DNA of 8,982 nt from NCBI GenBank assembly GCA_017382615.1, contig JAFNZX010000155.1, positions 1 through 8,982 on the forward strand. Direction: 5' to 3'. Shown piece by piece: positions 1 to 6,378 of the stretch (position 1 is its first letter; each line of letters opens with the position of its first letter). A program made the position numbers and the translations under genes. Origin of the DNA: Clostridia bacterium. Its GTDB lineage: Bacteria; Bacillota; Clostridia; Oscillospirales; CAG-272. Below the pieces are notes generated by a model that saw only the letters and a list, made by a program, of their open reading frames with translations, searched no databases and was not told the origin of the DNA.

Positions 1-2
1 GA

Positions 3-293
3 AAAATAAAGGACACCATCATTCGTGAATGCGGTTGGGTTGCTCCCGAAGAAACCGATAAGGGATTACATACAAGCTGCAAAATTGAAAAATGCAAGGA
101 GCATTCGCAATTTGCAAGATTTTATCATATGAGAAGTACGATGATCCCATTCAGCGCACTTGAAATCGCAATTGCGAGCCGAAGCAACAATTTGTCGAGA
201 GAGGACGCATTGGCGGAGTTAAAAGCCTCGCTTGGCTTTTCTCTTGATGAAATAACCGAGTGCGCAATCATGCGGGAGTATTTTGAATCATGA
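3..293 (+). CDS. C-terminal part of an unassigned protein, truncated by the left edge
   Basis: An open frame enters from the left edge and runs about 96 codons to a TGA at 291-293; the start lies outside the window. The visible part begins KIKDTIIRECGW and holds two nearby cysteines in a TSCKIEKC segment, followed by a helical, acidic C-terminus ending MREYFES. I do not recognise the family with certainty. The Cys-containing HTSCKIEKCKEHSQF region would fit the tail of a PP-loop or metal/Fe-S-handling enzyme, but this is a weak guess. The gene is AT-rich like its right neighbour. Its stop overlaps the next start (ATGA), which implies translational coupling and a shared role with the flavodoxin/ferredoxin protein. 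Confidence 0.6.
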   Translation, partial: KIKDTIIRECGWVAPEETDKGLHTSCKIEKCKEHSQFARFYHMRSTMIPFSALEIAIASRSNNLSREDALAELKASLGFSLDEITECAIMREYFES

Positions 294-973
294 ACGCAGT
301 AGTTTTTTATTCAAATACAGGTCAGAGCAAGGCAATCGCGACGTACTTTGCAAATCAATTAGGGTATCCGCTTGCGGATATGGAAATAAAATGTGCGGAG
401 TATTATCAAAATCTTGTTCTTGTGTTTCCGGTACACTGCCAAAACATTCCCGATATTGTAAAGAGTTTTTTGAAGAACATATCGGTTGAAAATCTAACGG
501 TTGTCGCTACCTACGGAAAAATGTGCTGTGGAAACGTTCTATATGGAATTCAAAAAAACTATCAAAAGAATATTGTCGCGGGAGCGTATATTCCTACGAA
601 ACACTCCTACATAGACAATGACGATGCTTTCTGTGACCTTGATGAACTAAAGCCCATCGTTGAAAAAGTCAAAGAGCCTTCGTATATACAACTCCCCAGA
701 CTTTATAAAAATCCTTTAGCTGATATTTTCCCCAAACTAAGAAGCAGGATTGGGCTTGCGATACAGAAAAGTGAAAATTGCAATGGCTGTAATCTTTGCG
801 CCGAGCGTTGCTCCTTTGGAGCGATAAAATCGGGCACAACAAACCGCAAGTGCATCAGATGTTTGAAGTGTGTTGAAGCCTGCCCACGTCAAGCCTTGAA
901 GATCAAGTTGGGCATGCCGTTAAAGCTATATTTGCGCAAGAAAAAATCAAATAAAATTATCATTTATGTTTGA
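290..973 (+). CDS. EFR1-type flavodoxin-domain / 2x[4Fe-4S] ferredoxin protein
   Basis: This 227-residue electron-transfer protein starts with a flavodoxin-like fold: a beta strand followed by the FMN phosphate-binding loop FYSNTGQSK at residues 6-14. It ends with a bacterial two-cluster ferredoxin domain. The first cluster set is Cys164, Cys167, Cys170 and Cys174 (CxxCxxCxxxC, then Ser). The second is Cys188, Cys191, Cys194 and Cys198 followed by Pro, the classic CxxCxxCxxxCP form. No signal peptide or membrane segment is visible, so it should be cytosolic. This architecture matches the EFR1 family common in Clostridia, whose physiological partners are largely unknown. The ATG overlaps the previous stop by ATGA, and a GGGAG lies 11 bases upstream. 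It probably passes electrons between flavin and iron-sulfur carriers for the upstream enzyme; that partnership is inferred. Confidence 0.88.
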   Translation: MNAVVFYSNTGQSKAIATYFANQLGYPLADMEIKCAEYYQNLVLVFPVHCQNIPDIVKSFLKNISVENLTVVATYGKMCCGNVLYGIQKNYQKNIVAGAYIPTKHSYIDNDDAFCDLDELKPIVEKVKEPSYIQLPRLYKNPLADIFPKLRSRIGLAIQKSENCNGCNLCAERCSFGAIKSGTTNRKCIRCLKCVEACPRQALKIKLGMPLKLYLRKKKSNKIIIYV

Positions 974-1155
974 ATGATATATTTCCGAAAACTGCCAAAA
1001 ACTCAGGGACAAATGTTACTTTCGACCTGTGGTTTGAGGACTTTTTGCTTTCACAACCCCTATTTTTCGACTATTTTGAGACCTTTTGGAGTCTTGACCC
1101 ACGTAGAATCCTTGTGCTGGTGATCGTTCTTCTGGCACAGAAATTTGGGAAATAA
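970..1155 (+). other. Gene-poor stretch with a 61-codon open frame, possible remnant of a mobile-element gene
   Basis: Between the ferredoxin stop and the repeat at 1181 there is no confident gene. One frame is open from a TTG at 970 to a TAA at 1153-1155 and ends with a hydrophobic-then-basic tail (RRILVLVIVLLAQKFGK). The TTG has no ribosome site and overlaps the previous gene, so the real start, if there ever was one, is missing. Nine bases after the TAA comes AAGGAG (1164-1169), then an ATG at 1179, which is the spacing of a normal gene junction. But the frame after that ATG is repeat sequence. The stretch may therefore be the scar of a foreign element cut at both sides. No terminator is seen after the ferredoxin gene. 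Confidence 0.25.
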
Positions 1156-1202
1156 GTTGTTAGAAGGAGCATCCCGCTATGTGTCATCCTGAGCGGAGAG
1201 GA

Positions 1203-1225
1203 ATTTCACCGCTGAGCGGTGAAAT
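1203..1225. repeat. Left-arm 23-bp palindrome
   Basis: ATTTCACCGCT and AGCGGTGAAAT form a perfect 11-bp stem around a single G at 1214. The same palindrome, with T as the centre base, recurs in the right arm of the element. Confidence 0.9.
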
Positions 1226-1263
1226 GGAACGAAGCCGAACTTTTGCGGGTCGAGGATGCGATA

Positions 1264-1281
1264 TTTGCAACTTGTTGCAAA
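1264..1281. repeat. Internal hairpin TTTGCAAC-TT-GTTGCAAA
   Basis: A perfect 8-bp stem with a TT loop lies inside the repeat element. It is one of at least six short palindromes there and is not followed by a T-run, so it is not a terminator. Confidence 0.85.
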
Positions 1282-1312
1282 AAAGCGCACCGCAGCAAGC
1301 AAAAGCGCAAAT

Positions 1313-1329
1313 ATTCGCCAAAGGCGAAT
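1313..1329. repeat. Internal hairpin ATTCGCC-AAA-GGCGAAT
   Basis: A perfect 7-bp stem with an AAA loop lies inside the repeat element. No T-run follows. Confidence 0.85.
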
Positions 1330-1507
1330 GTGCAGCGGGATCTGTGATGGGTTTCCTCAATGTCTGCTCAGCCTCAGTTGCATTTTTCATGCATCCCATA
1401 CTGCTCACTTTCAAATAGTACTTTGTGCGAACAAGCGTGTCATAAACCGTTCGCAGATCCCTTCCTCGTCTGTGCGTTGCACAAACTCGTCGGTTTTGGA
1501 TCGGCTC

Positions 1508-1523
1508 GCGGCAATTGTGCCGC
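1508..1523. repeat. Internal hairpin GCGGCA-ATTG-TGCCGC
   Basis: A perfect 6-bp GC-rich stem lies next to the inner edge of the right arm. A smaller stem, TGTGC-GTT-GCACA, precedes it at 1471-1483. Confidence 0.8.
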
Positions 1524-1551
1524 TCCCTCTCCAAAACTTCGACTTCGCTCC

Positions 1552-1574
1552 ATTTCACCGCTTAGCGGTGAAAT
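1552..1574. repeat. Right-arm 23-bp palindrome
   Basis: This is the counterpart of the palindrome at 1203-1225: the same half-sites ATTTCACCGCT/AGCGGTGAAAT around a T at 1563. Because each copy is itself palindromic, each arm can fold alone or pair with the other. Confidence 0.9.
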
Positions 1575-1620
1575 TCTCGCTCCGCTCAGGATGACACTCG
1601 GGGCGCAAAAAAGGAGAAAG

Positions 1621-1902
1621 ATGTATTACGTTTACATACTTACAAACACAACCAACGCTACTATGTATGTCGGTGTAACCGACGATTTGCATAGAAGATT
1701 GCGAGAACATAAGAGTGAACGAATCGATGGTTTTACAAAAGACTATCATGTTCACAAGCTTGTTTATTATGAGGAGTATTCCGAAATAAATATTGCCATT
1801 GCAAGAGAAAAACAATTAAAGCGTTGGGTACGTTCAAAAAAGAATTGGTTAGTAGAAACAAAAAATCCCAATTGGGATGATTGGGGAGAAAGGTTTTATT
1901 AA
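1621..1902 (+). CDS. GIY-YIG domain nuclease, single-domain (COG2827-type)
   Basis: The 93-residue protein is essentially one GIY-YIG catalytic domain. The GIY equivalent is Y3-V4-Y5, with Tyr5 in the general-base position. The YIG equivalent is Y16-V17-G18, the conserved arginine is Arg26 in DDLHRRLREHK, and Glu63 in AREKQLKRW is the likely metal ligand. These all match the small stand-alone GIY-YIG proteins, whose cellular role is mostly undefined; DNA cleavage is expected from the fold. AAGGAG at 1611-1616 sits four bases before the ATG and fixes the start, although the frame stays open upstream into the repeat. The gene is AT-rich, unlike the operon that follows, suggesting transfer. It begins 24 bases after the hairpin-rich repeat, so a role in moving that repeat is an attractive but untested idea. 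Confidence 0.9.
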   Translation: MYYVYILTNTTNATMYVGVTDDLHRRLREHKSERIDGFTKDYHVHKLVYYEEYSEINIAIAREKQLKRWVRSKKNWLVETKNPNWDDWGERFY

Positions 1903-1935
1903 ACATTTTTCTCCTATACATGAAAGGAGTCCACT

Positions 1936-3747
1936 ATGAATTACGCTTATCACTATCTCCCCGCGGGTGCGGCACGCTATACGGGTATTGCCGATGCGCA
2001 CGCGCGATTTGTTATGGAAAAGCAGCTCAAAAACAAGGAGAGCTGGAAGAAATTCGTGCAGGTGTTTGTCGAACGCCCTGACTTTTGCGACTGGGGCTGG
2101 AGAGGCGAATACTACGGCAAGATGATGCGCGGTGCGTGTCTGACCTACCGCTATGCCCCCGACGAGCAGCTTTACGACATCCTTTACAAGACGGTTTCCG
2201 ATCTGCTTGATACGCAGGATGAGCTTGGCAGAATTGCCTCCTATCCCGTCTCGCACGAGTTTGGCGGCTGGGATATCTGGGCGCGCAAATACGTCATCGT
2301 AGGCAGCTTGTATTTCTACGGCATCTGCCGTGATGAGGCGTTCCGCGCGCGCATTCTCGACTGCATGGAAAAGCACGTGGACTATCTGATCGCCAAGATC
2401 GGCAACGGTGAGGGGCAAAAGTCGATTCTTGACACCTCTGCCGCTTGGGGCGGACTCAACTCCAGCACTATCTTAGAGCCCGTGATCGAGCTTTACAAGC
2501 TGACGGGCAAGCAGAAATTCCTGGACTTTGGCAAGTACGTTCTCGATCAGGGCGGCTGCCACGGCGGAAACCTACTCGAGCTTGCCGAGGCGGACGAGAT
2601 TTATCCCTATCAGTATCCGCAGGTCAAGGCTTACGAAATGATGTCCTATTTTGAGGGTGCACTCGCGTATTACGAGGTCACGGGCGAGGAGCGTTATTTA
2701 CATATTGTAGAAAAGTTTGTCCGTGCTGTCGAGGCGAGCGATATTACCATCATCGGCTGTGCGGGATGCACGCACGAGCTGTTTGACCACTCCGGCATCA
2801 TGCAGACCGTGCAGGTGGAGGACAACGCCATCATGCAGGAAACCTGCGTGACCGTGACGTGGATGCGCCTGCTTGACCGCTTGCTGCGCTTGACGGGCAA
2901 GGAATGGTATGCTGCGCAGATTGAAAAATCCGCGTACAACGCGCTGTACGGCAGCCTCAATGCATTCGGTCTGGATCAGTACAGCAGAGAAGAGAAGCAG
3001 CTGTACCCCGGCTTGGCGTTTGACAGCTACAGCCCCTTGGTCTACCAGCCCCGCGGCATCGGCATCGGCGGCTTTAAGAAGTTCTCCTCGGGCGGCTATT
3101 ACGGCTGCTGCGCCTGCATCGGTGCGGCAGGTACTGCGCTGTTCCCCTTGATCGGCGTGCTCTCTTATGACAAGGGCTTTGTATTCAACGGCTATCACGG
3201 TGGCGTTGTGCAGGCAACCACGCCCGCGGGCAACCCCGTTTGCTTTGAAATCACGGGTGACTATGAGGCAGAGGGGGAGGTACAGATCAAGATCGGTCTG
3301 GACGCGCCCGAAGCGTTTGCCATCAAGCTGCGCGTGCCCGATTGGAGCAACGATCCCGTGCTGACCTTAAACGGCGAGGCGCTGGAAGCGGTCAAGGGCT
3401 ACAATCAGCTGGGCAACACCTGGCAGGACGGCGACGTGATCACGCTCTCGCTGCACCCCGAGGTCAAGCGCGTCACGCTGGGCGGCAAGCAGGCGTACGT
3501 GTACGGCTGCATCGTGCTGGCACGTGACGAGCGCAAGGAAAATGCGGACATCAACGCACCCTTTACGCCCGCTTGGAGCGAGGGCAGATTGGTGGCAGAG
3601 CAGATCGAGCCCGCGCCCGGTGAGATGGTACGCTTTGTGTTAGAGAGCGACGAGGGACAGATTTTGCTGACCGACTACGCATGGTGCGGCAAGCATTGGA
3701 ATGAGCAGAATGCGCGCATTTCGGTTTGGCTGCCTACAGAAAAATAA
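1936..3747 (+). CDS. DUF1680 / GH127-type glycosidase, probable beta-L-arabinofuranosidase
   Basis: This 603-residue cytoplasmic enzyme has no signal peptide and matches the DUF1680/GH127 group, which cleaves beta-L-arabinofuranosides from plant glycans. An (alpha/alpha)6 barrel should occupy about residues 1-420 and beta-sandwich segments the rest. The zinc-thiolate site of the characterised Bifidobacterium enzyme HypBA1 is recognisable: Glu302 and Cys304 in MQETC, then Cys391 and Cys392 in GYYGCCAC, where the first of the CC pair is the expected nucleophile. Glu281 in HELFD is the likely acid/base. The KAYEMMSYFEG and VTVTWMRL blocks are also family-like. Related families (GH146 and others) share this site, so substrate is less certain than family. 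AAAGGAG (1923-1929) precedes the ATG by six bases. It is the first gene of a five-gene operon; no promoter is obvious in the 33-base gap after the GIY-YIG gene. Confidence 0.86.
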   Translation: MNYAYHYLPAGAARYTGIADAHARFVMEKQLKNKESWKKFVQVFVERPDFCDWGWRGEYYGKMMRGACLTYRYAPDEQLYDILYKTVSDLLDTQDELGRIASYPVSHEFGGWDIWARKYVIVGSLYFYGICRDEAFRARILDCMEKHVDYLIAKIGNGEGQKSILDTSAAWGGLNSSTILEPVIELYKLTGKQKFLDFGKYVLDQGGCHGGNLLELAEADEIYPYQYPQVKAYEMMSYFEGALAYYEVTGEERYLHIVEKFVRAVEASDITIIGCAGCTHELFDHSGIMQTVQVEDNAIMQETCVTVTWMRLLDRLLRLTGKEWYAAQIEKSAYNALYGSLNAFGLDQYSREEKQLYPGLAFDSYSPLVYQPRGIGIGGFKKFSSGGYYGCCACIGAAGTALFPLIGVLSYDKGFVFNGYHGGVVQATTPAGNPVCFEITGDYEAEGEVQIKIGLDAPEAFAIKLRVPDWSNDPVLTLNGEALEAVKGYNQLGNTWQDGDVITLSLHPEVKRVTLGGKQAYVYGCIVLARDERKENADINAPFTPAWSEGRLVAEQIEPAPGEMVRFVLESDEGQILLTDYAWCGKHWNEQNARISVWLPTEK

Positions 3748-3773
3748 AATGATAAAATGCAAGGAGATTGACT

Positions 3774-4430
3774 ATGAAAATTTTGATGCTCGGAAACAGC
3801 TACACTTACTTTTTTGATATGCCCAAGATTCTGCAGGGCTTGTTTGATGCAAACGGCGTGGACGCGCAGGTGGATTCGATTACCGCGGGTGGCAGAGTGC
3901 TTTGGCAGAATCTCGACGAGAACGACGCTTTGCACGCAGAGGTCGTTGAAAAGTGCAAAAATACTGCTTACGACGCGCTGATTCTGCAGGAGCAGAGCTC
4001 CAACGCTATGGAATACTATCGCGAATTTCTGCACGGCGTTCGCGGCTGCGTGGAGCTGGTCAAGCCCGCTCGCACCGTGCTGTACGCGACCTGGGGACGC
4101 AAGGAGGGCTGCGATCTGCTGGATGAGTTCGGCTGGACCAATCAGACCATGACCGAGGGCTTGGCAGCCTCTTACGACGCGGCAGCCCGCAAGGTGGGCG
4201 GCACGTGCGCACACGTGGGCAAGAGCTTCTTTGAGATCCGCAAGGCGTACCCCGAGATCGAGCTGTACGATCCCGACCTCTCGCATCCCTCTTACGCAGG
4301 CAGCTGTGTGGCAGCCCTTGCACTGTATAAAAAGCTGGTGGGCAATTTGCCTGCCAACGTTAGCTCGCTTGAGCTGGATGCAGCCGATGCAGCGCATCTG
4401 TGCGAGGTGATCGACCGCGTGGTCGATTAA
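3774..4430 (+). CDS. SGNH/GDSL-type hydrolase (putative esterase/deacetylase)
   Basis: This 218-residue protein belongs to the SGNH hydrolase superfamily. Block I is LMLGNSYTY with the presumed nucleophile Ser9. Gly39-Gly40 in ITAGGRVLW and Asn77 in LQEQSSN are the likely oxyanion-hole residues. Asp168 and His171 in DLSH (DxxH) complete the triad. No signal peptide is present, so it acts in the cytosol. A TTG six bases earlier is also in frame, but AAGGAG (3761-3766) is only one base from that TTG and seven bases from this ATG, so the ATG is preferred. It follows the glycosidase by 26 bases in the same operon, which suggests removal of acyl or acetyl groups from oligosaccharides the glycosidase handles. 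Exact substrate is unknown. Confidence 0.83.
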   Translation: MKILMLGNSYTYFFDMPKILQGLFDANGVDAQVDSITAGGRVLWQNLDENDALHAEVVEKCKNTAYDALILQEQSSNAMEYYREFLHGVRGCVELVKPARTVLYATWGRKEGCDLLDEFGWTNQTMTEGLAASYDAAARKVGGTCAHVGKSFFEIRKAYPEIELYDPDLSHPSYAGSCVAALALYKKLVGNLPANVSSLELDAADAAHLCEVIDRVVD

Positions 4431-4439
4431 GGCGCATTT

Positions 4440-5147
4440 ATGCTGCTTTACATCATTCGCCACGGCGACCCCGACTACGAAACCGACTCTCTGACCGAGC
4501 GCGGACTTGCGCAGGCAGAGGCGGTGGGCAAAAGACTTGCCGCGTCGGGGATCGACCGCGTGTTTTGCTCGCCCATGGGCAGGGCAAGACAGACCGCAGA
4601 GCCGACCTGCCGGCTGCTTGGGCTTGATTACACGATTGAGCCCTGGTCGCACGAGATCGGTGACGAGCACAGGTTGACGCCCTATCCCGACGGCAAGCTC
4701 AAATCGGTCTCGTTGGTGGACCGCGTGGATCTGCGCCGTGACGGCGCGATCGACTTGGATTTTGATCACGCTCCGGAAGCACCGGGCTTTTCCACGTCGG
4801 GCATGCAGGACGCGCTGGATACCATCAGTGCAGGCTGCAGGGATTTTCTTTCCCGTCTTGGATACGTCGAGGAGAACGGTGTTTACCGCATTACAAAGCC
4901 GAGTGACGACAAGGTCGCGCTGTTTTGCCATGCGGGCACGGGCAGAATTTTGATATCTTACCTTTTGCATATTCCGCTGCATCTTGTGTGGGCGGGATTC
5001 AACTACAACCACACGGGCGTGACCGTGATTGAATTCAAAAACCAAAAAACGGGCTTTACCGTACCGCGCATGCTGTGCTACTCCGATACCTCTCACTTGT
5101 ACGCGCACGGACCCGATATGAAATACTGCGGACGAACCGAGATTTAA
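4440..5147 (+). CDS. Histidine phosphatase family protein (phosphoglycerate mutase-like)
   Basis: The 235-residue protein carries the histidine phosphatase signature at its N-terminus: Arg7-His8-Gly9 with His8 as the phosphorylated nucleophile. Arg48 in CSPMGRARQTA is the second conserved arginine, Glu72 in WSHE is a plausible proton donor, and the second catalytic histidine is His164 in FCHAGTGR. It is a cytosolic branch-1-like enzyme; a central stretch around residues 80-130 is longer than in minimal members and may define substrate choice. The start lies nine bases after the previous stop, and its only ribosome site is a weak AAGG overlapping that stop, so coupled translation is likely. 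Dephosphorylation of a sugar phosphate or nucleotide fits the context but is not shown. Confidence 0.87.
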   Translation: MLLYIIRHGDPDYETDSLTERGLAQAEAVGKRLAASGIDRVFCSPMGRARQTAEPTCRLLGLDYTIEPWSHEIGDEHRLTPYPDGKLKSVSLVDRVDLRRDGAIDLDFDHAPEAPGFSTSGMQDALDTISAGCRDFLSRLGYVEENGVYRITKPSDDKVALFCHAGTGRILISYLLHIPLHLVWAGFNYNHTGVTVIEFKNQKTGFTVPRMLCYSDTSHLYAHGPDMKYCGRTEI

Positions 5148-5156
5148 GGAGAAAGC

Positions 5157-6374
5157 ATGAGAAAAACAGTTACTTTGATTGGTGCACTGCTGCTTGTTTG
5201 CGCGTTGCTGCTGGGCTGCGACGTTCCTGCGCCTGCACCTTCTGATACGACGCAGATAACCACCGAGACCGATTCCGTAGGGTCGATTCAAGAATCTACC
5301 GCAGGATTGACCGCGGAATCGACCGCTGACCCCGAGTCCGCGACCGAGCAGCCGACGGAAGAGCCTACGGAGCAGCCTACGACCGAAGCACCGACGACGG
5401 AAGAGCCCACGACCGAAGAGCCCACCACGGAAGATCCCACCACGGAAGAGCCTACGACCGAAGCAGAGACTGAATCCTTATTTAGCCCCGACGTTGACCC
5501 TTACGTGAATATGTCGGCTGCGGAGTTCTATAGCGACTACGAGCCTGCAGAGGAATATTGGGACGCTTACTGGCGCACGCAGCACGGCTTTATGTCGGGC
5601 TCGATCGAGCCGCAGGATCAAAAGCCTGCCATTGCAGAGCAGCAGCCTACCGAGGACGGCATGTTGGTGCGTAACACGCACGCATCCTTCTCTGCGGACG
5701 GCAATACGTATTATATTGTAGATTACAGCGGTCAAGTGGTCAGTCAGGTACATAAGGGGGCGGCGTACGTATCCTTAGAGGAGGTTGCGGCTTACGTGCT
5801 TGCCTTTGGTAACGTTCCTGCCAACTATACAAGCTCCAAAAAGACCGATCCCGATGACAGCATCTGGGGCGAATATCTGCGCGTAAATCATACCAAGTTT
5901 TCGGGCAGCACGACAAAATATCCCTATGAGCCTGAATTGCCCGATATCAGCGGCTGCGGCGGCAGACTGGAATATTATGAGATCGATATCGGCACGACGG
6001 GAACGGATTGCGATCCCTCCTACCGTCCTGCGATCTATAACGATGGTCATAAGATCACGCGCGGTGCAGCACGCATCGTGTACGCGCGCTTTGACGTCAA
6101 CGGGGATAAGATCATTGATATCAACGAGCGTTACGTATTCTATACCTACAACCACTACAACGATTTTCAGGAATACCTGAACTACTACGGAGGCTGGGGA
6201 GAGATCTTCGGCAACATTACCGGTGGCGGTACGATTTCCAGTAAGTACGATTACAACCCCACGCCCTACGTGCCTGTTGCACGCCGCGATTTCGTCACGG
6301 GCCAGGCAGTGCCCGCAGCGCGCATGGTGGTGTACTATTACGTGCCTGAGCGCGAGCTTGGCATGGTTGCCTAA
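5157..6374 (+). CDS. Lipid-anchored barnase-like ribonuclease (ribonuclease N1/T1 family domain)
   Basis: This 405-residue secreted lipoprotein starts with a basic-hydrophobic signal ending LLLGC; Cys21 should be lipidated. Residues 63-102 form a Thr/Glu/Pro-rich stalk built on EPTTE units. From about residue 185 it follows the pattern of clostridial 'ribonuclease domain' proteins: YVSLEEVAAYVLAFGNVPANY resembles their lead-in helix. The catalytic core aligns by eye with barnase: Glu275 in YEIDI (barnase E73), Arg302 and Arg306 in RGAARIVY (R83, R87), His333 in YNHYNDF (H102). Two insertions stand out: about 17 residues between Glu275 and Arg302, and a 12-residue EF-hand-like loop at 313-324. 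AAGGAG overlaps the previous stop. No barstar-like inhibitor gene is present, consistent with activity outside the membrane. The family call is good; actual nuclease activity is unproven. Confidence 0.8.
   Translation: MRKTVTLIGALLLVCALLLGCDVPAPAPSDTTQITTETDSVGSIQESTAGLTAESTADPESATEQPTEEPTEQPTTEAPTTEEPTTEEPTTEDPTTEEPTTEAETESLFSPDVDPYVNMSAAEFYSDYEPAEEYWDAYWRTQHGFMSGSIEPQDQKPAIAEQQPTEDGMLVRNTHASFSADGNTYYIVDYSGQVVSQVHKGAAYVSLEEVAAYVLAFGNVPANYTSSKKTDPDDSIWGEYLRVNHTKFSGSTTKYPYEPELPDISGCGGRLEYYEIDIGTTGTDCDPSYRPAIYNDGHKITRGAARIVYARFDVNGDKIIDINERYVFYTYNHYNDFQEYLNYYGGWGEIFGNITGGGTISSKYDYNPTPYVPVARRDFVTGQAVPAARMVVYYYVPERELGMVA
5341..5466 (+). repeat. In-gene tandem repeat encoding the EPTTE stalk
   Basis: Roughly eight degenerate 15-bp units of the type GAGCCCACGACCGAA encode a low-complexity Thr/Glu/Pro spacer. 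It lies between the lipid anchor and the folded part and probably spans the cell wall. Unit number may vary between strains by slippage. Confidence 0.85.
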
Positions 6375-6378
6375 GAGA

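Larger units (their letters stand above)
1181..1597. repeat. Hairpin-rich inverted-repeat element of the CATCCTGAGCGGAG type (MITE-like)
   Basis: The element begins GTGTCATCCTGAGCGGAG and ends with its complement CTCCGCTCAGGATGACAC. The arms 1181-1245 and 1532-1597 pair over about 65 bases: the outer 45 are nearly perfect with one small indel, and the next 20 match at 17 positions. Each arm contains a 23-base palindrome with half-site ATTTCACCGCT (1203-1225 and 1552-1574). The interior has more short perfect hairpins at 1264-1281, 1313-1329, 1471-1483 and 1508-1523. No target-site duplication is evident. The frames crossing it (reading MCHPERRG...) are the kind of spurious translation that this repeat type produces. 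It is likely a non-autonomous dispersed element; copy number elsewhere cannot be seen here. Confidence 0.8.

Noticed and set aside
1179..1418. Short frame beginning MCHPERRGISPLSG
   Set aside because: It is translation of the inverted repeat itself; such CHPER-type peptides are typical spurious calls of this repeat family, despite the AAGGAG upstream.
1184..1558. Minus-strand frame across the repeat element
   Set aside because: It begins and ends in the inverted arms and encodes the same repeat-derived peptide (ISPLSGE) twice, with no other protein-like feature.
1903..1935. Terminator after the GIY-YIG gene
   Set aside because: GGAGAAA and TTTCTCC can pair around a long loop, but no T-run follows the stem and it runs into the next ribosome site.
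3768..3776. TTG at 3768 as start of the SGNH hydrolase
   Set aside because: The AAGGAG would be one base from the TTG; seven bases to the ATG at 3774 is the normal spacing.
3675..5291. A 538-codon minus-strand open frame
   Set aside because: It runs antisense to three genes with clear catalytic motifs, and its translation is low-complexity, Arg/His/Cys-rich and family-less. It is a by-product of high-GC codon use.
5341..5466. Possible CRISPR-like array
   Set aside because: The repeats are contiguous 15-bp coding units with no spacers and encode a Thr/Glu/Pro stalk.
6223..6378. Upstream extension of the alpha/beta hydrolase frame
   Set aside because: It overlaps the ribonuclease gene, is Ser/Arg-rich and not domain-like, and the ATG at 6379 gives a complete domain.
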